Shown here one piece after another: positions 10,440-22,625 of a stretch of DNA of 64,000 nucleotides. The stretch comes from Typhlomys cinereus (lineage: Eukaryota > Chordata > Mammalia > Rodentia > Platacanthomyidae), in assembly GCA_023101885.1 (NCBI GenBank), contig JALPQD010000408.1, positions 1,355,019 through 1,419,018 of the forward strand, written 5' to 3'. The notes below the pieces were generated by a model. It searched no databases. It worked only from the letters and a program-made list of their open reading frames with translations, and had not been told where the DNA came from. Numbering within the stretch: position 1 is the first letter of the stretch; each line of letters opens with the position of its first letter. The translations under genes and the position numbers were made by a program.

Positions 10440-11960
10440 GACATATTCACTACAGTGTGTTCTGGAGAGGATTTCTGGTCACTTTATTGGGGGGTTCACA
10501 GCACCTTCTTGAGTTTGGATGTTCCTTTCCCTAGATTTGGAAAAATTTCCCATAATTTCATTGAATAGATTTTCTAATCGTTAGCTCTTATCTTAGCTCC
10601 TTCTCTTCTACCCCATACGGGTAGCAAAGGTTTGAAATCCCTGCAGTTTTCAGAAGTTGTGCTCATGCTGATTTACATATTGATTCACTTATTTATTTCT
10701 GTCTGAGTGTAGTACTTTCTTTATCAATAATTTTTTTCATTATTAATAAATTTGTGTGCTTTCCACTTCCTACCCTGACCCCTCCATCCCACCCTACTGC
10801 ACTCACTCCAGTCAGTTTCCTTCCCTCTCCCAGCGGGTCCCAGCGAGGATGTCTGCAGTAGCAGGTGCCTGGGCATCCGCCAGGGCACGGAAAACCCCTA
10901 AACCACGCAGTATAGAGCTTTTCCCTCTCTCCTGCCCAGCACCAGTCCCATGCAGTCTCTCAAGGTAGTTTTATATCTCATGGGATCTTCTCTGCTGATG
11001 GCAAAATGTTGATAGGCCAGCAATTGTGGAGGTCTAGTAGATGGTATCAGATGGCATGGAGTTCTTGGCACGACAGCTCTCTGAAATTACTCTTTCCTGT
11101 CCTTCGGCTCTTACATTCTTACCGACCCCTCTCTTTTAGGGTTCCCGAGCCTTGAAATGGGAAGCAGTTTAGATGCCCTGATTAGGGTCAAGCTGTCCAC
11201 AGTCACTTTTACTTTGTACTTTGGCCAGTGGTGGTTCTCTGTATTGCGCATCTTCCATTGTAGAGGGATACTTCTTGGTTGGGGCTCAGCGATTCATTGA
11301 TCTAGGTATATAATGATAAGTGCTTAGATGGTAGCTTACTATCAAGTATTTATAGCTGAGTTTGTCACTCCTAAGGCCTGTCTACAGTTATGAGTGTAGC
11401 ACTTTCCTAACCTTCTAGCCATCTCTGATGTTCCTTCTTCTGTTTGGTCTAGTCTACTGGAGATATTTTCCATCGCATTTTTAATTTGGGTTCACTGAGT
11501 CTTTTCATTCCCAGCTTTTCTATCAGTTAGTTTTGCTTTAAAATCTCAGTTTGCTTGCTGAATTTCTCATCCATGATTCTGACTGTCTCATACATGTTGC
11601 TGACTTTTCCCTCCTGGATACTTCATTCACCTGTTTGTATCATGGGTCACGTTTGCAAGTACATTTTGCATTTTCATCTGTCATGCCGCCCGGGTCAGTA
11701 TCTCTGGATTCCGTAGGACCTTCTGGAGGCGCCACCTGGCCTTCATGTGTAGCGATTCCCTTCTTTCTATGTTGCAGTTTGCACATCTTTCTGATGGGAC
11801 TATTACTTCCTCTCCCCGAACGGGAGCGGTGTGGCTGGAACTGGGTGCTGCCTGCTCCTTCTCACTTCTGCTTCTCCATACTTTCCTACCGTGGTTTCGT
11901 CTTCATAATTTCAGATGCTTCTCCAGTTTCTCTCTGTTTGGACTAGAGTCTGTTCTTTGT
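10440..11960 (-). mobile_element. older L1 5'/ORF1-region remnant, interrupted
   Basis: Plus-strand text at 10490-10740 (TTGGATGTTCCTTTCCCTAG, TTCATTGAATAGATTTTCTA) and at about 11400-11700 (TGGTCTAGTCTACTGGAGAT, TTTTTAATTTGGGTTCACTG) resembles antisense L1 ORF1-region sequence. A younger L1 3' UTR (about 10740-11395) separates the two pieces. It is decayed, with no usable reading frame. Right boundary uncertain. Confidence 0.45.
10740..11395 (-). mobile_element. L1 3' UTR, antisense
   Basis: A pyrimidine-rich stretch (10760-10830), then GGCAAAATGTTGATAGGCCA, then TCTTACATTCTTACCGACCC, then GTTCCCGAGCCTTGAAATGG is the antisense of a rodent L1 3' UTR with its G-rich purine tract. The same order is seen at 15470, 27255, 29905, 31752 and 54365. 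Confidence 0.75.
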
Positions 11961-12114
11961 TAACCTGACCCGTCTTTACTGCATCACGCACAGCTAGCTC
12001 GCCCCAGAAGATTGGAAGATTTTAAAGCATATTTTATCTATCACATTATTTCACAAGTCAGTACTTCAGGATGTTTCTCTAAAAGACAAAGACTTCAAAA
12101 AGAATCAAAATACA

Positions 12115-12475
12115 AGGGATGGAGAAACTGATCAGCAGTAAAGGCATTACTAAGGCATCTGTGTAAACAAAAGGATGAGAACTTGAAGCTTCAGATCCCA
12201 TGAGAAATGCTGGTTGGGTTTTGTGGCCCACCTGTAATTCCATCCTCAGATGACGGAGACTGGAAATCCCTGGGGCAAGGCGATGTGTCAGATTAGTCCT
12301 ATTGGAGGAGAGATCTGGGTTTGATTAGAGAACTTGTCTTAAAAAAGAATAAGATGAAAGAACCCCAGGCTTCCACACACATGTGTACAGAGGTGTGCGC
12401 TCATCTGCACACACACATACCCATTCACATATGAACCCACAGACACACATATAAACACTCATGAACATTTAAAAA
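12115..12475 (+). mobile_element. B4-type SINE, full length
   Basis: Sense order: a GATGGAGAAACTGATCAGCAG head, then CTTCAGATCCCATGAGAAAT, a B1-like segment (CACCTGTAATTCCATCCTCA to AACTTGTCTTAAAAAAG) and a CA-rich tail. Confidence 0.85.
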
Positions 12476-13536
12476 AGAAAAATCAAAATACCACAGAATT
12501 AACAAAAATTTCTTATTATAATAAGTAGTACATATTTGACTCTCTCTAGTTGTCTCAAAAGCTATCTTTCACCAGTTGAAAACCAAACAAGCGCCTCTGT
12601 AATATTGTCCTTAATATCTCTGAAATTGAAGTCTCTTTATGTATTTTTTATGACACTTGTTCATGAAAGTGAGCCATCTGTTTTATAGAATTTCCCATGC
12701 ACTAGATTTGGGTGGTTGTATTCTTGAGCTTTTATTTACAAGTGTTTATAGTCTCTGTATTTCCCATAACCTGGTAAGCTTGACCAGATGCAAGTGTTTT
12801 TTTTTTTTTTTTTTTTTTTTGGCTACAATTCTTCTCATGCGATATTGTATATTTCCTAATGCCATATTTTACATAATAAAGTGTCTTATTTTTTGTGACA
12901 TTTAAACTAGGTCTAAGGTTTAGCTTTAGGTGACATTAGCCTAACTTTTCCATCCTATCCTACAGAAATCCTGACTCATATGTTACCCAGTGAATTTGGT
13001 AGTATTGAGGTTTGTTGACTAGATTTGTGTTTTCTTTAGGAGATGAAAAATGGGAATTCTGCATTCGTTAACACAGTATAGTAGGGGAAGCAAGGAAATA
13101 GATTCACTCCTATAGCCCTTGAAGGAAGACAATTCAGCAACACTTTGACTGTTGACTTCTGGTCCTAAAAACCATAAATAAGCAAATAAACCTGGGATAA
13201 AGCAAGAGCAGATGCTGTATGCTTACTGGAAATTATCAGGATTTGATTTAATGGAGAACGACTTCACTCAGTGCTGGTCATAGTGGGTGAAAGGGGTCTA
13301 TGCATGCTAAGCATCATTTGGAAAGGGCTAAAGACTGGCTTCAGACAAAGCACGCTATAGAGGTGTCATTTGAATCTCTGTGTCCTTGCAGTACTTTAGA
13401 GTTAGCTGGCTGATGAAAAACACCTACAAGTACACATCGATAACATGCACATTTTATTTTTATTCAACAAGTTAGAATTAGTTGCAGGTATCATGACATG
13501 TTTGGCCTGAATCCACTGGCATGTGTCTGCTGGTTT
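12476..13536. other. unique sequence with a long T run
   Basis: No gene recognised. The T run at about 12799-12820 may be the tail of a lost retroposon. A good acceptor-like tract ends at 13391 but no donor follows. Confidence 0.5.
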
Positions 13537-14130
13537 TTCAAAATCTTTATTATGATTTGTCACACATAAAATTATAACCTATTTATGGACTACTCTGTTC
13601 TGGAATATGTAAGTACCGTGCAATGTTTAAATCAAGGTAAACATAGGCAGCTCCTCAAGCATTTATCATTTCCTTGTGGTAAAAACATTCAAAGTCTTTT
13701 TCTATAGCTTTTAAAAATTCATTGTCAAGTCCAGTGAGACAGTTCGTCAGGTAAAGACACCTGCTTTGCAAGTCCTACAACTTGAGTTTGATTCCTGGAA
13801 CTCACTGAAAGGCGGAGAAAGGCATTTTACACAGTTGTCTTTTGATTACCATACATGTGCCACAACATGCATATGTTCCCTTAGCATACACATACAATGA
13901 TAAATAAATAAAATATAAGTAAAAATTTAAGCACATTATCCATGCCCATAGCATTGTACTGTGCAATAGAACACCAGATATATTTTCCCCTCTACAACTA
14001 AAGCCACTTTTTTCCCATCCCTCACTCCCTCCTCCTCTCTCAGATTCTACTCTCCACTTCTAGAAGATCAACTTTTTTAGACTGCACACACGAATAAGAT
14101 CTCATGATGCTTACTTTTCTATGCCTGCTG
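13537..14130 (-). mobile_element. L1MA-like 3' UTR, split by a SINE
   Basis: Plus-strand blocks AATCTTTATTATGATTTGTC, TCCTCAAGCATTTATCATTT and AACATTCAAAGTCTTTTTCT, then after the SINE ATTGTACTGTGCAATAGAAC, GATTCTACTCTCCACTTCTA and GAAGATCAACTTTTTTAGAC, reproduce the antisense 3' UTR of L1MA-class elements. The interruption is a SINE at 13716-13925. Confidence 0.85.
13716..13925 (+). mobile_element. tRNA-derived SINE nested in L1MA
   Basis: The head CCAGTGAGACAGTTCGTCAG, the B-box-like TTGAGTTTGATTCCTGGAAC and the tail GATAAATAAATAAAATATAAG identify it. It divides the L1MA 3' UTR and so is younger. Confidence 0.75.
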
Positions 14131-14679
14131 AAACCAGACAGAATGCAAGCAAATTATAGGAAAACCAAGCGAGGAAATGAAGATGCTAAGCCTTATGGAT
14201 TCTGTGGATCCAGGACTGTGTGAACTTCAGATCCATTCATAAATACCTGGATACATAAGGCAGCTTATGCTTTTCTGTGCAAGTCGTTTAAATCTGGGCT
14301 TTATCATTTTTATACTGAAGTGTCTCTGTTAAAATTGCCCCTCACCCTTACCCTGTAGGAAGTAAGTCTTATGCCAACCTTCGTCTAATGGTCAGGGTTA
14401 CTTTCAGAACCATGTCTGTTCCACTTAAGTAATTCTTTTGGTAGGAGGATTCATTTAGTCATCTTTTTTTTTTCTTGTAAAATGTCTATTGTTCTAAGAT
14501 TTCTGGGAATCATTACTAAATATCAAATCAATTGGACATCATGTAACTATAAGGAAGAACATTCAAAGAGGAAACTTGACAGGAAATCCCCAGCTCAGGT
14601 GATCGCTTCAAAGCAAGGTTCCATTTAAAATTACCTCCTTGAGTATTATTTAAATCTTCACTTTTTAAAAGCAAGTTTT
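14131..14679. other. unique sequence, no gene recognised
   Basis: No structure recognised beyond a T run near 14465. Confidence 0.5.
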
Positions 14680-14769
14680 CTCCCCTCCCCTCCCCTCCCC
14701 TCCCCTCCCCTCCCCTCCCCTCCCCTCCCCTCCCCTCCCCTCCCCTCCCCTCCCCTCCCCTCCCCTCCT
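14680..14769. repeat. (TCCCC)n pentanucleotide satellite
   Basis: About 17 uninterrupted TCCCC units. The minus strand is (GGGGA)n, which meets the sequence rule for tandem G-quadruplexes. Confidence 0.98.
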
Positions 14770-15469
14770 CTCCCCTATCCTGTCCTATTTTCCTTTCTTT
14801 TTCAAAATTGCTACCAGGCTACATTTAGAAATAGCAGAAAGGGCGAGGGACAAAGAAGACAGGCTTGAGTGTACCTGTCCCCAACTCTATTGGAATCACT
14901 GTATGTCCATGTCAAGCATTTTTCCTGGGGTTGGGGCCTCAGCCAGATCATTCTTTATCTCATTCACATATCAGGTGGTGTCGGATGAACGGAATCACGG
15001 AGTGGAGCTACTGGAGCTACCAGGTCAGAGCCAGATGGAATACGCCATATGAAGAATTTGGGTGGAACGTCCTTATATTTCATGGATCCTACCCACCAGT
15101 GTGGCATTATCCACAGCTGATTGTCTTGTCCTTCATTAAGCTTTAATCATATGTTGTTAGTAAGGGTTACAAACTGTAGGTTTTTTTTAAGCTTGTGAGC
15201 CCTCAGGACATTTTGGAAATGAAGTCCCTTGAGCACCAGCATCAATGAGTGACACTAAAGATCTAAGGCCTTGGTATCTGCTCCTAGCTCAGCTCATTGC
15301 CCTGGCCATGAACCGATGGAGACTCATCCCACATTTTATTGAAAATACTAGCTGTATTTGGGATGAGAACTGTTTTGGATTTGGTACTTCTATTGATTTT
15401 GGAATATTTGAATATATGTAATGATATTTCTTGGGAATGGTCCCTAAGTCTAAACATCAAATTCATTTA
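14770..15469. other. unique sequence, no gene recognised
   Basis: A 93-codon ORF (14865-15146) has no recognisable domain. Nothing else seen. Confidence 0.5.
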
Positions 15470-16265
15470 TTCATTTATTTGTTTATAAACATGTTTAAAA
15501 TTTTGGTGTTTTTTAATATCTCGTACATGAATGTAGTGAACTTATAATATTTTCACACCTTAATCCCCAATCCTATCCCCCCCCTCCTCTTCTCACTGCA
15601 TCTCTGCTCTCCTGCCAGACTCCCTCCTATTTTCAAGTCTTTTTGCTTGTGTGGCCTACTGGGTTTCATCTGGTTTGTCTTTGATGTCATGTGCTTGAGC
15701 ACTTGGTAGAGCATGAGTCATGTACCAGTGGGCATACCACTGACAAAAGCATCTTCCATTTCTTCCTTGTCAGTATTAGTCTCTCAGGGATGTGTGGAGT
15801 CTGTTGAGATCTTTTCCCTCCATGATGAAATGTTGCTAGGATGATTCCTATGCAGGTCTTGTGGGACTATACATAGCTGCAGTGAATTCTCGAACACCAC
15901 AGCCCCGCCGTGTGTTTGGACACATCCCTGCCCCACTTCAGGTTCTTACACTTTTATGCTCCCTTTCCTGAAATTTTTCTCTGAGCTTTATGGTTGGGAA
16001 TGGGGGTGACTTAGATGTCCTATTCAAGGATCATCGTTCCCCAATCACTTATTTTCTGCTTTTGTCCAGTTGTGATTTTCTACGACAAGTACCTTTCATT
16101 GTTAAGGGAGTGTCTATATTGACTACTGAGTGCAATTCCAACCTATGGGTATTATTTATGAATTTAAAAATTTTTGCTTTACCGCACCATGCACACACAA
16201 CATCTAAAGATAGATTTACATATTGTTTTGAAATACTTTTGTATACGATATAGAGTTTTGTGGTG
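15470..16265 (-). mobile_element. L1 3' UTR, antisense
   Basis: The pyrimidine-rich block 15560-15640 is followed by CCTACTGGGTTTCATCTGGT, TGGGCATACCACTGACAAAA, GATGAAATGTTGCTAGGATG and AGGTTCTTACACTTTTATGC. It is collinear with 27255-28010. Confidence 0.8.
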
Positions 16266-18242
16266 TGGAATTTCGTACTTGTGGCATCATGCCAATATGC
16301 AAAAGCTTTGGATTTTGAAGAGGGTTGGATTTTTTTTAAGTTAGGAATGTTCGACCTGTATTTGAAAAGCATCAAACTTACTCCTTTATAGTAATATCTC
16401 CATTATAAAAATAAAACTTATCTCTCAAAGTGCTGCATTACACCTCTTGGCAATCTGTGGGACTCACACAGCCCCTGGTAGCCTCACCCCAGCCATGGAA
16501 TGGCAGTTCTGAGTGGGGATTGGTCCCGGATGCTTTCTGTACCCCTACAACACTGTCTTATTTCTCAGTCTCTTTTCCTTCTTAGTCTCTGAACTTTCAT
16601 TTCCATCCCGCTTTAGATTTTTTAAATAGGATTCCTACTTTTTTTTTTTTTTTTTTAGAAATCAAGTGTTAATTCAGTAAATTATAAATGTATGAGGGAG
16701 GAGGGAAAAGAAGTATATAACTCTATTTCCTGCTGAGATCTCTGCTTTAGTAGGAAAACCATTTCCAGACATTCTGTGCGGTGCGATCCTTACATATTTG
16801 GTTATTAACCCAGCTGACTTTAACAATAAAGGAATTTTAACGAACAACCCCTCAAGCGATGTTGTTCTGTCTGTGTGATACACACAGGTTCCCTGCCAAT
16901 TTGAGTACAATGCCATATGGAGAAACCTGTGTGGCCATAACATTCTCATTTCTTCTGCGTAAGGAAGAAATGAGGGTTAATTTTTTGTTAGGCAAGACTG
17001 TTATCATCTCTCATGAGAACAGCTGTCTTAAAATTCTTGGCATAATTTTCTAAATAAGTAGGATAAATATTTTAAAACAAAACATCATTTCTTATTATTC
17101 ATTATTATCCCCTTATATCCCCAATCCTAGATGTTAACGTCCCTCATATAAAGTGGCATTGGATTTGCATAAGATAATGATTGCCTATGGGAGTTGGAAG
17201 GAAAGAGAAAATCTATTTTGAAATTAGTGTCCTGACACCAGTTTTACAGAATGGAAAGGTTGTTTAAGTGGAGAGGATAAAGTGCATTTTGTGCAGAGAA
17301 ACAGGGACATGGTGGGGGCCTGCTAGTTGAGCCTTGTGGGGGGGGGCCCTGGTATGCTGGTTAGATTGTCAGCTTGAAAATTTCAGCTCTTGTGCAACTG
17401 TAATATAGGTTGGGCATTATCTTGGTGACTGGGTTATTGCTGTCATCTTGTAAGGAGACCTGATCAGTCAGCTTCTCACAAAGTCACCGCAGATGTACAG
17501 TTAGAAAGGCACAGGAATAACAACTACAAGAAAACTAATGACTAGAGCTGAGTTGAAAAAAATCACTGTGAGCCGGCAGGGTCTTTAAGCCACTAGCCGG
17601 TGTGATCTCTCGTAGCTCCTGAAGGAACTAGACTCGGAGAAGTTCAAAGCCAGAGTGACTCAGCAGTGGGAACAGCGATGGGAATCTGAGCATCCGGGTT
17701 TCCAGCACTCCCTCCACCTTGCCACACCGGATACTGTCTACTAGGAACATCAAACACGGAGAATCAAGGAAGATAATGTGAAACGAGAGGTACAGGGCGA
17801 GTTTCTGTTTAGACTGAGGTTATATCAGCACATGCAGTTCTATGAATAATAAACAAATAAATAAAAGGCAGTTCTCATCAGTGACATTAGTTGATCTGAG
17901 AAGGCTTGGGGACAGCTGCCCAGCGCTGGGACACAGCGTAAGAACACTTGATCCTCATTAAGGAGGAGTAGCTGAGAAGAGGGCCAATTTACCACCTCCC
18001 CGCTGCGGGGCTTAGTCCACAGCCCCCTTAGCTGTCAGGCCTGCAAAGGGAGGAGGATGAATCAGAAGCCTCCAGAAGGAGAGAGACACAGAGAAACAGA
18101 GGAGGTCGAGCCGAGAGCTGGACCCAAGTGTAAATGCTCAGGACATCAGGAAGGCTCTTTAAATAGATGGGTCACAGGTGGACAGGAGAAGCCGCCTGGT
18201 GCTCCAGCACACTGAGTCAACAAGCAGGACTGTCAAATGCAC
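16266..18242. other. unique sequence, no gene recognised
   Basis: A T run lies at about 16640-16657 and a G run at 17339-17347. Several 60-90 codon ORFs lack motifs. A segment at 17350-17500 with GGTTAGATTGTCAGCTTG faintly recalls a URR1-like end but was not traced further. Confidence 0.5.
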
Positions 18243-18301
18243 AGTGTTCCACTGGGTGGGGGGTGAGGGGGTGGGGGTAGTGGTGGTGGTGGTGGTGGTG
18301 G
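18243..18301. repeat. G-rich / (GGT)n repeat
   Basis: A G-rich stretch passes into about seven GGT units at 18279-18300. Confidence 0.9.
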
Positions 18302-19284
18302 AACTCAGCAGAAAGTTCCAGAAGGCTGTGGCTTCCATCGCAAGTCCTGCCCTGGCAGGTGGCTAAGAGACCTTTCAGAAGAAAAGAATCTAGGGTAGTG
18401 TGAGGCGTTGCTTAGTTTTTTTAAGGAGACCTAGGACCTTTCAGGGAACCTGTCTGTCAGCATACGTGTTGTCCATTTTCTTTGCCACAGGAAACCCGAC
18501 AATTACCACTCAACAACTGAATTAGTCCCATAAAAGAAACAACCGGTGACCTGGACAAAAGCTTGTACAGTTGGCAGCTTCCCAGCCCGCCGTGTCCGGT
18601 CCAGGGAGGGAAGCAAGACTCAAAGCCGAAGCAAGCAGGGCTGTGTTTGACTTTTGGTTAGACATTGAACCTCACTCGGTGGCTGAACTTCTTGAGCTCT
18701 AAGGTTTCAGGTCGGGTGGGGAAAGCAGGTCTGACCAGCTAGGGGGAGAGGAGAGTATGAGATCTGTTCTCAGGCTGGAGAGTGTTTCGGGGTTAATGTT
18801 TGACTTCTGTTCTTAAGTCCCCCAAGGCCTCCATTCTGCACACATTAATGACATCTGAGCAATAAAGGAGACCACAGACTCTTTCCTATGGAGAAGATGG
18901 CAGAATGATGCTAAACTCAAGGTACAGAGCATGTGGTCCAGTGGAGGTATAATATGAGCCACCAGGACAGGTTCCCCATGGAGCGGTAACATCTCTAACA
19001 GCTACATAAGGAAAAAAAATGGGTGAAATCCATTTAAATACCATATTTCATTTTTTCTAATAGAGCTCAAATATTTTAACATGTAACCGATATTGTTTAA
19101 ATTACTATAATTTAAACAATTACAGAGTAAAATGAGCGTTCTCTTTTCTATGTATAAGCCATCAAAATATAATGATTTTACACCTACCATGCACATCTTA
19201 ATTCAGGTGAGACACTTTCAAGTACTGGTAGCTATATCTGGCCAATGTCTAGCTGGATAGGCTGGCTCTAAAGAAAAGTAAATT
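18302..19284. other. unique sequence, no gene recognised
   Basis: No repeat or gene structure recognised. The part 19010-19190 is AT-rich. Confidence 0.5.
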
Positions 19285-19442
19285 ACCTTGAAATTTTCCT
19301 GGTCTTGAGCAAATTACTTAAGCATCCTGTTTCCCAATTCCCACATCTGTAAAATGAAAATATTAATTGGAGTAATCTTGGTGGGTTTGTTGTGAAGCTG
19401 TATGTAAATACATTTTTGAAAATCTAGCATAGAGTTACACAA
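19285..19442 (+). mobile_element. MIR SINE
   Basis: CTTGAGCAAATTACTTAAGC, CACATCTGTAAAATGAAAAT and GGGTTTGTTGTGAAGCTGTA follow the core and 3' half of MIR in order. Confidence 0.85.
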
Positions 19443-20207
19443 TCTAGGTAAGTTAAGTTTAGGGTTCAGATCCCTTTCGTCCTTTTACGGAAGTCATTTG
19501 GGTAGCCCCAAACCAGGGAAACATACTTGAAAATACTTCATTCTCTGATGTCATCAAATCAGTATTTTTAATTTCAGGTGTTGTCTCCTGCTCTCCTGGG
19601 ACAGGACAGGAGAAGAACCCTTGCTGACTACCTCCCTGCTTCTAATTCTTCTCTACTGAAGACAGCTAAAGCAGAGAACAGCTTTTGTGTCATTGTACTG
19701 TCTAAAAGGACACACATTCAGTTTTGAGGGGCAATTTAATTCTGGAGCTTTTTAAAAATAATAAACATCGTTTTAAAATAGGAAGTTTTCCCTGACGCAC
19801 TTTTGCCTTCGGCCAACAGCTTCACACTGTGGCAATTCCACTCCCTGTGGCATCAGTGTTACCTGGAAGGAGTAGAGTCTATGCTTTGTGGCCACGGAGG
19901 CTGATAGTTAAATGAATATTGTCCTGATCTCTTCTTTGGTGCCTGCAGATAAACATTAGGGCAGAATGTAAAAGTGTTCAAGGCAAGTTACTGGGATGCG
20001 CCCATATGTGGCTAAGGCTGAGATTCAGTGTTACTAGCCTGCATGCTAGACCCTCAGGAAACTAACATTTGGAGTCTGGAAACCCACATCTGGGGTCCAT
20101 TTGACCCCCTACTTTGATCTTAGGGATGAAGTTAGACATCTCCATGACTTTTTCTTCCTGCTGTCTACCGGTGCCAGAGACCTTGAAATATTGTCCAGGT
20201 TTATTCT
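19443..20207. other. unique sequence, no gene recognised
   Basis: No structure recognised. Confidence 0.5.
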
Positions 20208-20215
20208 TCAAGGCT

Positions 20216-20625
20216 GTGATAGTTAGACAGGTGTCAAATTGACAATTGAAGGCTCCAGCTCTGGGCATATTTATAAAGAATTATTAGCTAAACCTTGAGC
20301 AAGTCTGCAGAAGATTGTCTAATTGATGGGGGAGACCCAGCCCATGGCAGGCGGGACTATTCTCTGGGCAGGTGGCTAGAACAGGAGTTGGTTAAATGAG
20401 TTGGCGTTCTTCAATGCACTTGGGCAGACATGCTGGTCTGGCAAGTGAGGACTGTCCCTCTCTCAGCAGTCCTGTGTCCAGCTTTCTTAGCCCCTGTTGT
20501 CAGTATGAACTGCCCTGCCAAACTGGACTAAGAGATGTGGATGGACAACTGTAAGTCAGGATAAAATCACTCACTGTTTGGTCATGAATTTATTGGCAAT
20601 GTGCAGGCAAACTTTGGCAAAGGTC
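20216..20625 (-). mobile_element. hAT-like MITE (URR1-related), full length
   Basis: Plus-strand order is GTGATAGTTAGACAGGTGTC, GAAGATTGTCTAATTGATGG, GACATGCTGGTCTGGCAAGT, then ATGTGCAGGCAAACT. It is the reverse of the 49085-49515 copy. The flanks TCAAGGCT and GCAAAGGT match at five of eight positions, consistent with an old 8-bp target duplication. Confidence 0.85.
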
Positions 20626-21434
20626 CATTCATATCTTTTTATATAAAGGAGTGAGGGTTGGATGTTGACCAAGAAAAAAGATATGCCATAAGAGTTAGGC
20701 ACATATTATATATATTTTTTGGGGGGGCAGCCTCAAGATTGTCTGTGGATGAGAGAACCCCCAGGGGCGGTAACAACTGAGTCGCTCAAGACTGACCTAC
20801 ATTGGATGAGGTTTCTAGAAGTATGTGAAACACAAGAGATCTTGGAATCTAAGTGACTACAAATCTACTTGTTTTGGATATTTTAAAAGTAACTGGACAT
20901 GTAAAAGTAGGGATTTGATTATGGTGGGCTTTTGAGCTAATGGCTGACTGTAGTGAGAAAAAAATAACAAAGTTAAATTGTAGAAGGCACCCTTGATTCA
21001 TTTACATCACTTTTTATTCTGTATGTGAATATGGCAGATTGTACAACTCACGGGAGCAAACTTTGGACCGATTGTACTACTTCCTGTTTAGCTGTCCTAC
21101 AACCTCTTGGACTTTTGATGCCTTATCTGTAAAGTTAGGGGTGGGGCCATGAGAGCCCTCAGTCTCCAGAGCCAAAAGGTACTGCTTCCCAGCCTTTGGA
21201 GCACTCCCTTTTGATGGCAGACAGGATGTAGTTCACTGGTGCTGTTTCTTGCATGAGGACCCTGGAGCAGAGTATCAATAAAGCTTCTCGCAGGCTGATG
21301 AGAACTCATGTTTGTGGTTGCCTACACCTGTATTCTCCATTTGGAGATGGCAAAGAAGAGGAGTCTTTGCTTAATGTTGCGTGTAAGTCTAGCCTAAGTC
21401 AGCCATCATTCAAGTTTACAAAAATACTATCTTA
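20626..21434. other. unique sequence; possible LTR 3' remnant
   Basis: An AATAAAGCTTCTCG block at about 21278-21291 resembles the poly(A) signal region of an ERV LTR. No TG...CA boundaries or duplication were found, so this stays tentative. Confidence 0.3.
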
Positions 21435-21672
21435 GGGCTGGGGAATGTGGCTTGGTTGGTAGAGTGCTTACCGAGCATGTGTGAAGCACTGCGTTCCCCA
21501 ATACCACATAAAACTGAGTGTGGGGGTGCAGGTCTGTAACCCCAGCTCTGAGGAAGTGGGGACAGGGGGCTCAGAAAATTAAGGTTATCCTCGGATGGCT
21601 AGAGAATTTGAGATCAACCTAGACTCCATGAGATCCTGGCTTACAAAAGAAAGAAGCAGAAAGAAAAAGCTA
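21435..21672 (+). mobile_element. ID-B1 composite SINE
   Basis: An ID-like head (GGCTGGGGAATGTGGCTTGG, then GAGTGCTTACCGAGCATG, then TTCCCCAATACCACATAAAA) is followed by a B1 segment (GTGTGGGGGTGCAGGTCTGT to ATGAGATCCTGGCTT) and an A-rich tail. Confidence 0.85.
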
Positions 21673-21782
21673 TAATAATGTTGTCCTAGTCTCTTTATGT
21701 GTTTATAGTTATAATATTTGGAGTAACAACTGCAGCATTGCACTTTTGCTGTTGTTTCTTTTAAACTCAATTCATTTATTCA

Positions 21783-22037
21783 ACGTATGTGTGTGTGTGT
21801 GGAGGGGGGGGGCAGGCACCATGTGTCCCTGTGGAGGATCAAGGGTGACTTCGGAAATCATTCTGGATTGCTTCTTTCTCTTTTTTGCTCTGAGACTTCC
21901 CAGGTTCTGCCCACGAGGGCCAGAAGTGCAGGACATCGCCATTTCTGCTGGTGGTTTTTACCTGGGACCTAAGATCTGAACTCAGGACTTTCTGCTTGTG
22001 AGGTAGACTCTTAACCTTTAAACCATCTCACCAGCCC
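21783..22037 (-). mobile_element. B2-superfamily SINE, older subfamily
   Basis: TG-rich tail on the left, a body of AAGGGTGACTTCGGAAATCA, CCAGGTTCTGCCCACGAGGG and CCAGAAGTGCAGGACATCGC, and a head ending AACCATCTCACCAGCCC. It matches 1469-1706. Confidence 0.85.
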
Positions 22038-22239
22038 TGTCTTTGATTTTAATACCTTGCATTTGTTCCTATGTTATGACTTAATAAGCATATTCCTACC
22101 TGTCATGTCCGATTCTTTCAATGACAGTGCACAACCATGTGCTGACATTACTTACTGTTCAGAGAGATTTGTTCATTTTTGTGGTTTAAATACTCTTGTC
22201 AGGGCATGATTTATTATTATTTATTTTGCAGTTACTGGC

Positions 22240-22442
22240 TATTGAATTTAGGACTTTTAGGTTTCGGGCAAGTACTGTACCACTGAGTTTCATCCCCAGC
22301 TCCTTCCCTCCCCCCAAGGTGGGGTCTCTCTAAGTGGACCAGGCTGCCCTGTAATCCACTCAGTCATTTGGGTAGGCCTTGAATTTTTGATTCTCCTATC
22401 TCGGTCTGCAGAGTAGCTGGCGTTACAAGTTGCGCCACCACG
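22240..22442 (-). mobile_element. ID plus B1 SINE, antisense
   Basis: GTACTGTACCACTGAGTTTC then ATCCCCAGCTCC is antisense ID, abutting TGGGGTCTCTCTAAGTGGAC, CAGGCTGCCCTGTAATCC and GAGTAGCTGGCGTTACAAG, which is antisense B1. Confidence 0.8.
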
Positions 22443-22625
22443 TAAGTACTGATTCCAACCTAACAGACATGGAGGTCCCTGGCTGTGGAGCTGAGAATAG
22501 ATGTCCACAATCAGCCGTTGCCAGTGAGGTTGAATCAGGTACTTTCTACATCCACCCTTGGATTCTAAACTTCTTTCAAATACTGATCACACTTACGATA
22601 GCATGCTTAAAATCTGGGCTCACCC

